64,000 nt of DNA from Enterococcus mediterraneensis (GTDB taxonomy: Bacteria > Bacillota > Bacilli > Lactobacillales > Enterococcaceae): assembly GCF_900604485.1 (NCBI RefSeq), contig NZ_UWOP01000001.1, positions 2,246,501-2,310,500 on the forward strand. The letters run 5' to 3'. Shown here in pieces: positions 8,666 to 16,990 of this stretch (its first letter is position 1; every line of letters starts with the position of its first letter). Both the position numbers and the translations under genes were made by a program. Below the pieces are notes generated by a model, which was not told the DNA's origin, searched no databases, and saw only the letters and a program-made list of their open reading frames with translations.

Positions 8666-9490
8666 TTAGTTTAAATTGTCGATTGCATATTGCGACTCTT
8701 CAGGAGTAAATTTTTCGTAAATTAATTGATCATATAAAGCAGCATCTGAAAATGGAGAATCGGCAAGATATTGCTTAGCCGTTGCCAATGCGTGTGCTTT
8801 CCAGTCAGCATCGATATTCTCAATCGCATATCTAGCGTCATTTTCTTCATATTTTTCAGATAATAGTTGATTATATAGTCCTTCTTTTGAAAAATGCGAA
8901 TGACTAAGATATTGTTTGGCGTGTGCTTGGGCTTGAGATTTCCAGTCAGCATCAATATTTTCTACAGCATATCTAGCATCGTGTTCTTCATATTTATCAT
9001 ACAATAATTGATTAAATAAGCCTTCCTTGGAAAAATGTGAATGACTAAGATATTGTTTGGCGTGAGTATGGGCTTGAGATTTCCAATCAACATCAATATT
9101 TTCTACGGCATATCTAGCAGCATCTTCTGGATACTTCTCGTATAATAATTGACTGTATAAACCTTCCTTGGAATAAGGAGAAAGATCGATGTAGTTGACA
9201 GCAGCTTTCATTGCGTTAGAAAACTCTCTAGAAACACTGGTTTCAGTTTCATCAACTTCATTTTTTTTATTCTCAAATGTATTATTTGTTTTCTCTGATT
9301 CGAATGTGGAGATTGTAGTTTCAGCTGTTTGTTTTTCATTAGCAAGGGTACTGCTGATGTCGATCAAAGCAATTGAAATCATAGCTAATCCGAGAGCGAT
9401 ATTTCTATTATTTTTATCAGGTTTCTTTTTTATGAAGTACCAGGTTGCTATACCACTAGCGATGAATATCAAACTAAATAAAGTTACCAT
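8666..9490 (-). CDS. Membrane-anchored four-repeat Ltp-family protein
   Basis: 274-residue protein. Two hydrophobic segments (about residues 2-20 and 32-50) precede a Ser/Thr/Glu-rich linker (51-92) and four tandem units of about 47 residues starting near 93, 140, 187 and 234. Units share the pattern AKQYLSHSHFSKEGL followed by YAVENIDADWK. That is the host cell-surface-exposed lipoprotein (Ltp) repeat. The streptococcal phage TP-J34 founder blocks DNA injection by superinfecting phage. Unlike the founder, no lipobox Cys is seen, so anchoring is by transmembrane helices. The start is supported by a TAGGAG site. An antiphage role is inferred from the family. Confidence 0.8.
   Translation of the reverse strand: MVTLFSLIFIASGIATWYFIKKKPDKNNRNIALGLAMISIALIDISSTLANEKQTAETTISTFESEKTNNTFENKKNEVDETETSVSREFSNAMKAAVNYIDLSPYSKEGLYSQLLYEKYPEDAARYAVENIDVDWKSQAHTHAKQYLSHSHFSKEGLFNQLLYDKYEEHDARYAVENIDADWKSQAQAHAKQYLSHSHFSKEGLYNQLLSEKYEENDARYAIENIDADWKAHALATAKQYLADSPFSDAALYDQLIYEKFTPEESQYAIDNLN
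8669..9214 (-). repeat. Tandem 141-bp coding repeats, four units
   Basis: Units at 9074-9214, 8933-9073, 8792-8932 and a shortened 8669-8791 encode the Ltp modules. The two central units are nearly identical around AKQYLSHSHFSKEGL, which suggests recent expansion or homogenisation. Copy number could vary by slippage or recombination. Confidence 0.8.
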
Positions 9491-9666
9491 TTTCTCAACT
9501 CCTAAAAATTATCTTCTTAATAATTTTTCCTATTTACAAACTTACACAGAAGCACTTTAAAAAATACTTTATTTTGCAATATTTAAAAATTATTTTTTCT
9601 GTTGGTTTTGTGTATTTAAATAACGTAAAACATATACTTCTAATAAATATAATACTATGATAATTC

Positions 9667-9861
9667 ATGTATAAAAAGTACAATTTAAAATGTTTCGAAA
9701 AAAGGATGCAGAAATTTTTTGGAGTAAGCGTAGTTTGTTTTCCTAAAGCTAAAATCCCAAGGGAAAGCGAACAAGATGGAAAAAGCGATGAAGGAGTCAG
9801 GAAAAAATCTTTACTTTCCAAAGTATTGATAGAACTGATTGCGATAGTGAATACAAAATGA
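9667..9861 (+). CDS. Doubtful small basic ORF
   Basis: 64 codons encoding a Lys-rich peptide with a short hydrophobic C-terminus (KVLIELIAIVNTK). An internal ATG at 9706 has AAAAGG directly before it. No family was recognised. A stable hairpin follows the stop, which slightly favours a transcribed gene, but it could equally be a fragment. Confidence 0.25.
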   Translation: MYKKYNLKCFEKRMQKFFGVSVVCFPKAKIPRESEQDGKSDEGVRKKSLLSKVLIELIAIVNTK

Positions 9862-10212
9862 ACGATAGCCGCCACTGAGTACCAGTGACGGCTATCTAAC
9901 TAATAAATATTTACTATTTTTAAAGTTGGGTTTGACTTGTTGCAAAGTATTTCGCTATTTCTCGTTTAACCGATGTATTCCCTACCTCTAATACATCCTT
10001 GTAGCCCTGTAGCTACGCCAGTGTGAATAAATGTCATTAAAACAGATGAATCTTTTGCTCATAAAAATATCTTTCGTATGATAGGTAGTATAACATGTTT
10101 TCGGCGTTTTACAAAATACTAGAGTTATAAAGACTTTTTTTAAATAAATAAAAAGACAAAGAACGGTGGTCATTCATAAGTGTTTACTAAATCTCTTGAC
10201 CTAATAAACTAG

Positions 10213-10244
10213 TAAAAAAAGAAACGTTGACTTATCAACGTTTC
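10213..10244 (-). terminator. Terminator of tRNA-Gly
   Basis: Perfect stem GAAACGTTGA/TCAACGTTTC with a four-base loop and a minus-strand T-run, about 8 bases after the tRNA 3' end. Confidence 0.9.
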
Positions 10245-10251
10245 CATAAAA

Positions 10252-10322
10252 AGCGGGTGACGAGAATCGAACTCGCGACGGAAGCTTGGGAAGCTTCTGT
10301 TTTACCACTAAACTACACCCGC
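10252..10322 (-). tRNA. tRNA-Gly, anticodon CCC
   Basis: 71-nt cloverleaf: acceptor GCGGGTG/CACCCGC with discriminator T, D-arm GTTT/AAAC, anticodon stem GAAGC/GCTTC around loop TTCCCAA, and T-arm with TTCGATT loop. The 3' CCA is not encoded. Anticodon CCC reads GGG codons; the GCC and TCC glycine tRNAs would be elsewhere. It is a single-gene unit with its own promoter and terminator. Confidence 0.95.
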
Positions 10323-10334
10323 GGAACAAGATAA

Positions 10335-10363
10335 AGTATACGACTTTTTTTATCGGGACACAA
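10335..10363 (-). promoter_or_regulatory. Promoter of tRNA-Gly
   Basis: Minus strand -35 TTGTGT (10358-10363) and -10 TATACT (10335-10340) with a 17-base spacer, placing the start a few bases before the tRNA 5' end. Confidence 0.75.
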
Positions 10364-10501
10364 GACTCTATAAATAATTTTTTTGTTAGTCTGTCCAACT
10401 TGAAAACCAAGCAGATCAAAGTATTGTCTTCAATTTATTGGCTTCTTTAAAGAGAAAGATGCATCTTGTGTTCCATAGTTTCAACGAATGATATAACTAG
10501 T

Positions 10502-10542
10502 AAAAGACCTCGTAGTAAAATATTTTACTGTGAGATCTTTTT
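10502..10542 (-). terminator. Terminator after MazG-like gene
   Basis: Outer stem AAAGACCTC/GAGATCTTT (one mismatch) around an inner AGTAAAA/TTTTACT stem, flanked by A- and T-runs, so it may work in both directions. Confidence 0.65.
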
Positions 10543-10574
10543 ATCATGAAAAATTCAAAAAGCTGATATAGCGG

Positions 10575-10871
10575 CTATTCGATTTTTGTTGCGTATCCAT
10601 TGCCATTACTTGAATACTTTCTTTTTTTGTTGATGGTCATTTTTCTCTGGATCTCTGCTTCAAGATCAATGCCGAGTATTTCTGAAAGACCCAGCAGATA
10701 GATAGCGACATCAGCCAGTTCATCACCGATATTATCGTTTTTCTTATACGCATCGAATGCTTCAGCGACCTCGCCATAAAGCAATAAAAATTCTTTTTCA
10801 ACATTAGTAACGTTGAAATGATGGTCAATCTTGTTTTGATAAATTTCTTTTTGGTAATCAATCAGACCCAT
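10575..10871 (-). CDS. MazG-like nucleotide pyrophosphohydrolase
   Basis: 98-residue all-alpha protein. It shows the MazG-type metal-binding pattern: EKEFLLLYGEVAEAFDAY (an ExxxE-like element) followed by DELADVAIYLLGL (ExxD). Such proteins hydrolyse NTPs to NMP and pyrophosphate and are thought to clean the nucleotide pool. The ATG is preceded by GGAGTG. It runs in the same direction as the P-loop gene upstream, 64 bases away. Substrate not inferable. Confidence 0.75.
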   Translation of the reverse strand: MGLIDYQKEIYQNKIDHHFNVTNVEKEFLLLYGEVAEAFDAYKKNDNIGDELADVAIYLLGLSEILGIDLEAEIQRKMTINKKRKYSSNGNGYATKIE

Positions 10872-10935
10872 TGTTTACACTCCAGATAAATTTTTGTATG
10901 TCAAAAACTTAAAACACAACCGGAAATTGTCGTTT

Positions 10936-11520
10936 TTAAACAAGATGAAATTCTTTAACGATCAATTCGGAAACTTCACAAGGCGAAAGAGAAGTGTTGT
11001 CGATTTTCATGGATTGTACGTCTGGAAACAGTTCTTTCAATTCGCCATCATGACTTTCCAGACGATGGTTTTCCATCGTATCCAACAGTTCTTTTGTGGA
11101 AAATTCTATATCTCGTTTTGAAGGCTTTGCGGCGAGACGATCCTCATGAACATTTCGACTCAAACGTTCCTCAAGGTCAGCTACCAATTCAATAAAGTAG
11201 ACCTTTTCATCTGCTGATAAAAAAATATTTGAGATATCTCGCAAAAATGTTACATTATCTGGCTCGTCAAAACCAATCAGGACGGTAAAAATGATCGAGT
11301 CAGTCAAATTGTTTCCTTTATTTGCGATGAAAGCCTTGAAGAGTTCCTTTCGAGTTTTATCAGAAAGAGCAAAGCTGTAGGTGTTATAGCCAAGAAAATT
11401 GGCAAATAGATCGATAGTTTGATGGTTGTACAAGAGCTTGGCATCGATCATTTTTTCCAGTTCTCTGCCTACCGTCATTTTGCCGACTGCTTGCCCGCCG
11501 ATCAGGACGATCAATGACAT
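10936..11520 (-). CDS. P-loop NTPase, shikimate/adenylate-kinase-like
   Basis: 194-residue cytosolic protein beginning MSLIVLIGGQAVGKMTVG, with Walker A GGQAVGKMT. Length and the early P-loop fit small-molecule kinases or the AAA family often annotated as shikimate-kinase-like. The start at 11520 has a GGAGGTGA ribosome-binding site eight bases upstream, better than an in-frame ATG at 11556. Substrate unknown. Confidence 0.7.
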   Translation of the reverse strand: MSLIVLIGGQAVGKMTVGRELEKMIDAKLLYNHQTIDLFANFLGYNTYSFALSDKTRKELFKAFIANKGNNLTDSIIFTVLIGFDEPDNVTFLRDISNIFLSADEKVYFIELVADLEERLSRNVHEDRLAAKPSKRDIEFSTKELLDTMENHRLESHDGELKELFPDVQSMKIDNTSLSPCEVSELIVKEFHLV

Positions 11521-11658
11521 AAAATCACCTCCAAAGTTTGAGCAATTATAACACATATTTTTTTATATTATTCCAAAAATTGAAAAAAGTAACAATCCAG
11601 ATATTGAAAAAACAACCGACACCCTTTTTATCGAAAGAAGGGTATCGGTATCATATCA

Positions 11659-13269
11659 TCACGCCGGAATTTTCGCTGCGTCTTGCAGATGCAACACACC
11701 ATCTAATTGTGCGGCGATTTTTGGCGAAAGGTGGTGAGTGATCATCAGGACAGTCAGCTCAGCTTTATCTAAAAGCAGCTGCTCGATTTTTTCAGCGCTG
11801 GTTTGGTCTAAATTGGCGGTTCCTTCATCTACTAAAAAAATCTTCTTTTTCCGTAGAAAACCGCGAGCTAACGCTAAACGCTGTTTTTGTCCGCCAGAAA
11901 GCAGGCGGCCGTTCTCGCCGACAAATTGATCCAAACCATCTTTTTGTGAACGGACCATGTCTAAGAGATCTGCCTCCTCTAGTGCGTGATAGAGCTCTTC
12001 ATCTGAGAAAGTTTCATCTAACATCAGGTTTTCTCGAATCGTGCCGGTAAATATATAAGGAGATTGGTCGATATACAGGACATCTTGATAGATCTGTCCG
12101 GCAGCAAGTTGAGATAATTCAGTATTTCCCAACGTGATGGAGCCTTCATAGTCACGGATCTTACCGTTTAAAATATTCAGCAGAGTACTTTTGCCTGAAC
12201 CGCTAGCGCCGACGATGGCGTATTTTTTATTAGGTTCAAAATCAAAAGATAAACCCTGAAACAATGGCTTGTCAGAAAGGTAACGATAGTCGATGTTTTC
12301 CATTTTGATGCCGCCAGTTGGTTGATAGTCGGCAACAGGTGTCTCATTGACAGGATCAAGCGCCAGATAATGTTGAAACAGCGGTGTGGCTCCTTGGATC
12401 TCTGAGATATAGCTGTTTAGATTTCCTAATGTATTAAAAATCGTTGAAGCGAGATTGCCAGTGGCGGCGACAGCACCAGGAGCAAGTGCTTTTCGTAAAA
12501 CCAGCCAGCCGGTCAGTGCGAGAATCGATACTTGACCGAGTACATTCCCGATGCCGCCGGTAGTTGCGACTTTTGCGTTAGTATCGCCTTGTTTTATTTT
12601 ACTCGCTGCCAATGGCTCAATGGCGTTTTCGACTTTTTGTTGGATAAAAGGCAGACGATGAAAGACGTACAATGTATCAAAACCGCTCAAGTAATTCGTC
12701 ACCTGGCTCAAAAAAGTCTCGCTGCGTTTTGAAACGGTGATGAAACGTTGTTTTATTTCTTTTTCAAAAAGTTTAGGCAGTAAAAGCATCCCGATACTTT
12801 CTAAAAGCGTCAGCAAAACCAATGACCAGTGGAAAGAAAACAGGGCGAGGAACGAGACCACAGTGGCGATCAATCCGCTAGCGATCTGGTAGAAACTGCT
12901 GAAGCTTTTTTCAATGGTGTTGCTGTCATTTGTCAGCCAAGAAGCATAGGTACCCACAGTTTCTTTATGGAAGGTTTGGTAATTCACAGTTGTCAAGCGA
13001 TGGACGATATCTTTTCGCAGATGATTGACCATTTTTTGGACGACTCTGGCAGTCCAGCGAATCCTGAAAAAAATCAAAATCAAAAAGACGGAGAAAGCGG
13101 CTAAAACATAGCTAGTAGTTATTGCAAATGCTCGTGTATCTAATGCAATGATAGCGTTGAAAACATGAGCAATCTGCAAAGAAGCGACAGTCTGCGCGAT
13201 CGCTTCTCCTAACAGAAAAAGTCCAACGAGCAGGTTTTCCTTCCAATATATACGTAAAATTCTTTTCAT
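11659..13269 (-). CDS. ABC exporter, fused permease and ATPase
   Basis: 536-residue half-transporter of the type IV exporter class. About six membrane segments (residues 1-290) are followed by an ATPase domain with Walker A GASGSGKST, signature LSGGQKQR and Walker B IFLVDEGTANLD. The Walker B end is DEGTANLD rather than the usual DEPTSALD, seen in some peptide and cysteine exporters. An ATG at 13278 overlaps the GGGAG site, so 13269 is preferred. It is divergent from an Rgg-type regulator, suggesting controlled export of a peptide or drug. Confidence 0.85.
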   Translation of the reverse strand: MKRILRIYWKENLLVGLFLLGEAIAQTVASLQIAHVFNAIIALDTRAFAITTSYVLAAFSVFLILIFFRIRWTARVVQKMVNHLRKDIVHRLTTVNYQTFHKETVGTYASWLTNDSNTIEKSFSSFYQIASGLIATVVSFLALFSFHWSLVLLTLLESIGMLLLPKLFEKEIKQRFITVSKRSETFLSQVTNYLSGFDTLYVFHRLPFIQQKVENAIEPLAASKIKQGDTNAKVATTGGIGNVLGQVSILALTGWLVLRKALAPGAVAATGNLASTIFNTLGNLNSYISEIQGATPLFQHYLALDPVNETPVADYQPTGGIKMENIDYRYLSDKPLFQGLSFDFEPNKKYAIVGASGSGKSTLLNILNGKIRDYEGSITLGNTELSQLAAGQIYQDVLYIDQSPYIFTGTIRENLMLDETFSDEELYHALEEADLLDMVRSQKDGLDQFVGENGRLLSGGQKQRLALARGFLRKKKIFLVDEGTANLDQTSAEKIEQLLLDKAELTVLMITHHLSPKIAAQLDGVLHLQDAAKIPA

Positions 13270-13355
13270 TTTTTTCATCTCCCTTGTTGTTTACAGCATA
13301 ACGAGTTAAACTATCTCTATCAGAAAAAATTACATATATGTAAAAGGAGTAAGCT

Positions 13356-14258
13356 ATGGACTTCGGAGAAACCTATCGTTTGATGCGAAAAAATAAAAAC
13401 ATCCCCTTGAAAGAAGCGGCAGAAGGCAGTATCAGCGCAGCACAGCTTTCTCGTTTTGAAAACGGCAAGTCTATGTTGACTGTCGATCAATTTTTCCGCT
13501 GTTTGGAAAATATCAATGTATCCATCGAAGAATTTCGTTTCGTTCAAAAAGAGACTTCCAGAGATCGGTATCAAGAGGATGTCAAGCGCTTAGAGGTAGT
13601 GATAAATAAGAATCAAAAAGAAGAAAGCCGAGCGTTGATGAAAGAATTGTATCAACGTAGTACGTCCGCATATAGCTGGCCGCTTTTTTTAGGAGATTTT
13701 ATCTACTATATTTTGGTCTTGAAGGAAGATAAAGATTTTATCGGTTCTGACACGCGGGTCGTTCGCTATCTGCATCAGGTGGAGGAGTGGGGCGAGATGG
13801 AGTTGCGGCTTTTTTCGCTTTTTTGTTTTTTATTTGAACCGGAAGAACTTTACATATTTTCAAAAGGGATGATCAAAAAAGCTGGCAGTTATCTGGAATT
13901 GCCGCAAACACAGCGGTTGTATTTTGATATCATGTACAACCTATTTCAAGTTTTTATTTATCGAAAAAAATTGGCTTACGCACGGGAGATCTTGCAACTG
14001 ACGGGACAAGCTTTGGAAAAAAAGGTCGATCTGCTGTTTGCGCAAATCGAATATTTATATAATAAAGGGATCATGTGTTATATGGAGGACCAAATAGCAG
14101 ACGGCAATCGCTATTTTGATCAAGTACTTTCTATTTGTCGAATCTTCAAACAAAAAGAACGATTCCAACAAATGAATATGCTGATCGACTTATGGAAAAC
14201 AGAGCATAAGGATCCGGACTCTACTCCATTGTCCTTAAACATGAATCTGTATCTTTGA
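13356..14258 (+). CDS. Rgg/GadR/MutR-family transcriptional regulator
   Basis: 300-residue protein. An N-terminal XRE helix-turn-helix (about residues 5-60, with SISAAQLSRFENGKSMLTVDQF) is followed by an all-helical TPR-like domain, the Rgg architecture. Such regulators often bind short hydrophobic peptides. No peptide gene was recognised in the 86-base gap to the divergent exporter. Regulation of that exporter is inferred from the arrangement. The ribosome-binding site is AAAAGGAG. Confidence 0.85.
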   Translation: MDFGETYRLMRKNKNIPLKEAAEGSISAAQLSRFENGKSMLTVDQFFRCLENINVSIEEFRFVQKETSRDRYQEDVKRLEVVINKNQKEESRALMKELYQRSTSAYSWPLFLGDFIYYILVLKEDKDFIGSDTRVVRYLHQVEEWGEMELRLFSLFCFLFEPEELYIFSKGMIKKAGSYLELPQTQRLYFDIMYNLFQVFIYRKKLAYAREILQLTGQALEKKVDLLFAQIEYLYNKGIMCYMEDQIADGNRYFDQVLSICRIFKQKERFQQMNMLIDLWKTEHKDPDSTPLSLNMNLYL

Positions 14259-14300
14259 AGAGAAATTACTGTAAAACTAGTATTTTTCAGCATTTTATAG

Positions 14301-14346
14301 TATAATTTCCGCTTGAGGAGTACCGGGTGTACTCCTTCATTTTTTG
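14301..14346 (+). promoter_or_regulatory. yqeG operon promoter -10 and leader hairpin
   Basis: Perfect TATAAT (14301-14306) without a good -35, then within about ten bases of the likely start a hairpin GGAGTAC/GTACTCC (14317-14335) followed by TTCATTTTTT. A terminator-like hairpin this close to the start may attenuate or stabilise the transcript. Confidence 0.5.
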
Positions 14347-14361
14347 AACAAAGGAGACACT

Positions 14362-14892
14362 ATGTTTGCAAATTACAAACCAACATGGATGGTAAACGCC
14401 ATTTATGATCTGACTCCAGAACAATTAAAAAAACACGGGATCCGGGCGGTTTTGACGGATCTGGACAATACATTGATCGCTTGGAACAATCCAGATGGCA
14501 CTGACGAATTGCGTCAATGGTTGGTAAATATGGAGAAAGCCGGTATTCCGGTGATCGTAGTTTCCAACAACAGCGCAGATCGTGTAGAACGGGCCCTCAA
14601 GGCATTGGAACTCGGCTACGTTTCACGAGCATTGAAACCTTTTGCTCGAGGGATCCGTCTTGGTCATCAACGTTTGAACATGACAAAAGACGAGGTCGTG
14701 ATGGTAGGCGATCAGCTGATGACAGATATCCGCGGCGCTCATCGTGCAGGTGTCCGCAGTATTTTAGTAAAACCATTGGTAGAAACGGATGCGTGGAATA
14801 CCCGTATCAATCGTTTTATGGAACGCAAAGTCATGAAGCGGCTTTTAAAAGACAATCCAGATATGAAATGGCGAGGTGATTTAAGTGAGTGA
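14362..14892 (+). CDS. yqeG: YqeG-family HAD phosphatase
   Basis: 176-residue HAD IIIA-type phosphatase. The nucleophile motif is LTDLDNTLIAWN, and the later acidic metal motif is GDQLMTDIRG. The ATG at 14362 follows AAAGGAG and is preferred over a TTG at 14344. It heads the conserved Firmicute operon with yqeH and overlaps it by eight bases. In vivo substrate is not established; the YrhG/Gep4-like branch acts on phosphatidylglycerophosphate in other lineages. Confidence 0.9.
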   Translation: MFANYKPTWMVNAIYDLTPEQLKKHGIRAVLTDLDNTLIAWNNPDGTDELRQWLVNMEKAGIPVIVVSNNSADRVERALKALELGYVSRALKPFARGIRLGHQRLNMTKDEVVMVGDQLMTDIRGAHRAGVRSILVKPLVETDAWNTRINRFMERKVMKRLLKDNPDMKWRGDLSE

Positions 14893-15994
14893 AGCAATCC
14901 ATTGTATTGGATGCGGTGCGGTGATCCAAACGGAAGATCCGCAAAAATTAGGATATACACCAAAAACTGCTCTTGAAAAAGGGCTGGCTTCTGGTGAAGT
15001 TTATTGTCAGCGATGTTTTCGACTGCGTCATTACAATGAGATCCAGGACGTTTCTTTGACAGACGACGATTTTTTACGCTTGTTGAATGAACTAGGACAA
15101 AAAGACGCGCTGATCGTAAATGTTGTTGATATTTTTGATTTCAACGGTTCATTGATCCCAGGATTGCATCGTTTCGTAGGAGACAATCCAGTCCTGCTGG
15201 TAGGGAACAAAGTAGATATCTTGCCGAAATCATTGAAGACCGGCAAATTGACCCAATGGATGAAAGAACGGGCTCACGAAGCCGGATTGCGTCCTGTTGA
15301 TGTCTTGCTGACAAGTGCAAAAAAAGCGCATTATATGCAGGATCTGCTGGCTAAGATCGAAGAATATCGTGATGGTCGGGATGTCTATGTAGTAGGCGTG
15401 ACGAATGTCGGCAAGTCGACATTGATCAATCAGATCATCCAGCAGACAGCAGGAGTCAAAGAGCTGATCACTACGTCTAGATTTCCGGGAACGACATTGG
15501 ATAAGATCGAGATCCCACTGGAAGACGGTCATTTTCTGATCGACACACCAGGGATCATCCACCGTCATCAAATGGCTCATTATCTTGGGAAAAAAGATTT
15601 GAAGATCATTGCGCCTCATAAAGAAATCAAACCGAAAGTCTATCAGCTGCAAGCGGAACAAACCCTCTTTTTAGGCGGATTGGCACGTTTTGATTTTATT
15701 CAGGGAGAAAAGAGTTCCTTTATCGCCTATGTGGCAAATGACATCAAGATCCAACGGACAAAATTGGAAAAAGCGGATGCGTTTTATCAAAAACATGTCG
15801 GCGGACTATTACAGCCGCCGCGTCCGGATGAAGTCGCTGATTTTCCGGAATTGGTACGCTTTGAATTTTCCATCAAAGAAAAAACCGATATCGTTTTTGC
15901 CGGTCTCGGTTGGGTCACGGTGACCGCTCCCAGTGTTGTTGCAGGCTGGGCGCCAAAGGGTGTCGATGTACTGCGAAGAAAGGCTTTAATTTAA
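14885..15994 (+). CDS. yqeH: Ribosome biogenesis GTPase YqeH
   Basis: 369-residue circularly permuted GTPase needed for 30S assembly. An N-terminal zinc finger (CIGC and CQRC) is followed by G4 VGNKVD, then G5 TSAKK, G1 GVTNVGKS and G3 DTPG, the permuted order. It begins with GTG, supported by a GAGGTGA site and by the overlap with yqeG. In Bacillus aroE follows; here yhbY follows directly. Confidence 0.94.
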   Translation: MSEAIHCIGCGAVIQTEDPQKLGYTPKTALEKGLASGEVYCQRCFRLRHYNEIQDVSLTDDDFLRLLNELGQKDALIVNVVDIFDFNGSLIPGLHRFVGDNPVLLVGNKVDILPKSLKTGKLTQWMKERAHEAGLRPVDVLLTSAKKAHYMQDLLAKIEEYRDGRDVYVVGVTNVGKSTLINQIIQQTAGVKELITTSRFPGTTLDKIEIPLEDGHFLIDTPGIIHRHQMAHYLGKKDLKIIAPHKEIKPKVYQLQAEQTLFLGGLARFDFIQGEKSSFIAYVANDIKIQRTKLEKADAFYQKHVGGLLQPPRPDEVADFPELVRFEFSIKEKTDIVFAGLGWVTVTAPSVVAGWAPKGVDVLRRKALI

Positions 15995-16009
15995 GAAAGA
16001 AGGAAAATG

Positions 16010-16321
16010 ATGGAATTAAGAGGAAAACAAAAACGCTTTTTGCGTAGTCAAGCGCATCATCTGCAGCCGATTTTCCAAATCGGCAAAGGCGGCGTGAATG
16101 ACGCGATGATCAAACAGATCGACGAAGCGTTGGAAAAACGCGAATTGATCAAGATCTCATTATTGCAAAATACAGATGAGATCACAGAAGAAGTCGCAGA
16201 AGTTTTACAGGATGCGATCAATTGCGAGATCGTTCAGATCATTGGACGTGTTATTGTGTTGTTCAAACCGTCCAGCAAAGAAAAATATCAAAAGCTTTCA
16301 AAAGAAGTTCGTTCAATTTAA
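16010..16321 (+). CDS. yhbY: YhbY-family ribosome assembly RNA-binding protein
   Basis: 103-residue CRM-domain protein starting MELRGKQKRFLRSQAHHLQP. It carries the GKGGVN loop typical of the family, which binds pre-50S particles. Two adjacent ATGs occur (16007, 16010); the second has better spacing from AAGG. It is fourth-order neighbour of ribosome assembly genes in the operon. Confidence 0.92.
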   Translation: MELRGKQKRFLRSQAHHLQPIFQIGKGGVNDAMIKQIDEALEKRELIKISLLQNTDEITEEVAEVLQDAINCEIVQIIGRVIVLFKPSSKEKYQKLSKEVRSI

Positions 16322-16348
16322 TCGCGATAATTTTATGGAGGGATAGAT

Positions 16349-16990
16349 ATGCAGCCAAAATCACTTGTTGGAGTCAAAACGTTTGTTCAACCACAATCAG
16401 AAAACATACCCAAACGTAAACAAGTAGGTATTCTTGGCGGAAATTTCAATCCTGTGCATACGACACATTTGATCATCGCCGATCAGGTAGGACGCACCTT
16501 AGGATTGGAAAAAGTTTTTTTGATGCCGGAATATTTGCCGCCTCATGTAGATGAAAAAGAAACGATCCCAGCGGAACACCGCTTAAAAATGCTGGAGCTG
16601 GCTATCGAGGATAATCCATTGTTAGCTGTTGAAACCATCGAATTAGCACGTAAAGGAAAAAGTTATACGTATGATACGATGAAAGAACTAACGGAAAAAA
16701 ATCCTGATACTGATTATTACTTTATCATCGGCGGCGATATGGTGGCTTATTTGCCAAAATGGTATCGGATCGATGAATTGACGAATTTAGTCAATTTTGT
16801 AGGTGTGCGGCGTCCGAACTTTTCAACAGAGACCGCTTATCCGATCATTTGGGTGGATGTGCCGTTGATGGATATCAGTTCCTCGTTGATTCGGAAAAAA
16901 ATCGCTCAAGGATGCTCTGCGAAGTACCTCTTACCGGATAATGTGCTAAACTATATTCAAGAAGAGGGGTTGTATCTTGATGAAATATAG
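16349..16990 (+). CDS. nadD: Nicotinate-nucleotide adenylyltransferase
   Basis: 213-residue enzyme making NaAD from nicotinate mononucleotide and ATP. The nucleotidyltransferase signature GILGGNFNPVHTTHL and the later DISSSLIRKKI motif are intact. An N-terminal extension of about 25 residues precedes the fold, similar to other enterococcal copies. GGAGGG precedes the ATG. Overlaps yqeK by eleven bases. Confidence 0.94.
   Translation: MQPKSLVGVKTFVQPQSENIPKRKQVGILGGNFNPVHTTHLIIADQVGRTLGLEKVFLMPEYLPPHVDEKETIPAEHRLKMLELAIEDNPLLAVETIELARKGKSYTYDTMKELTEKNPDTDYYFIIGGDMVAYLPKWYRIDELTNLVNFVGVRRPNFSTETAYPIIWVDVPLMDISSSLIRKKIAQGCSAKYLLPDNVLNYIQEEGLYLDEI

Larger units (their letters stand above)
9491..10251. 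other. Gene-poor accessory stretch with possible gene debris
   Basis: AT-rich 0.76 kb between the Ltp gene and the tRNA. It holds one weak plus-strand ORF (9667-9861) followed by a 13-bp imperfect hairpin (GATAGCCG with CGGCTATC, 9868-9900 region). A start-less minus-strand open stretch of 30 codons (9920-10012) contains KDVLEVGNTSVKREIAKYFA, which reads like the C-terminus of a lost protein. No integrase or clear insertion-sequence end was recognised. Confidence 0.5.

Noticed and set aside
9534-9875. 113-codon minus-strand ORF
   Set aside because: No ribosome-binding site, odd composition, and it overlaps AT-rich intergenic DNA.
9939-9948. GTTGCAAAGT, as in ends of IS6-family elements
   Set aside because: Only ten bases match and no transposase or second end is present.
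10201-10419. 72-codon minus-strand ORF over the tRNA
   Set aside because: It translates the tRNA itself (SLVVKQKLPKLPSRVRFSSPAF-type false protein, here across 10252-10322).
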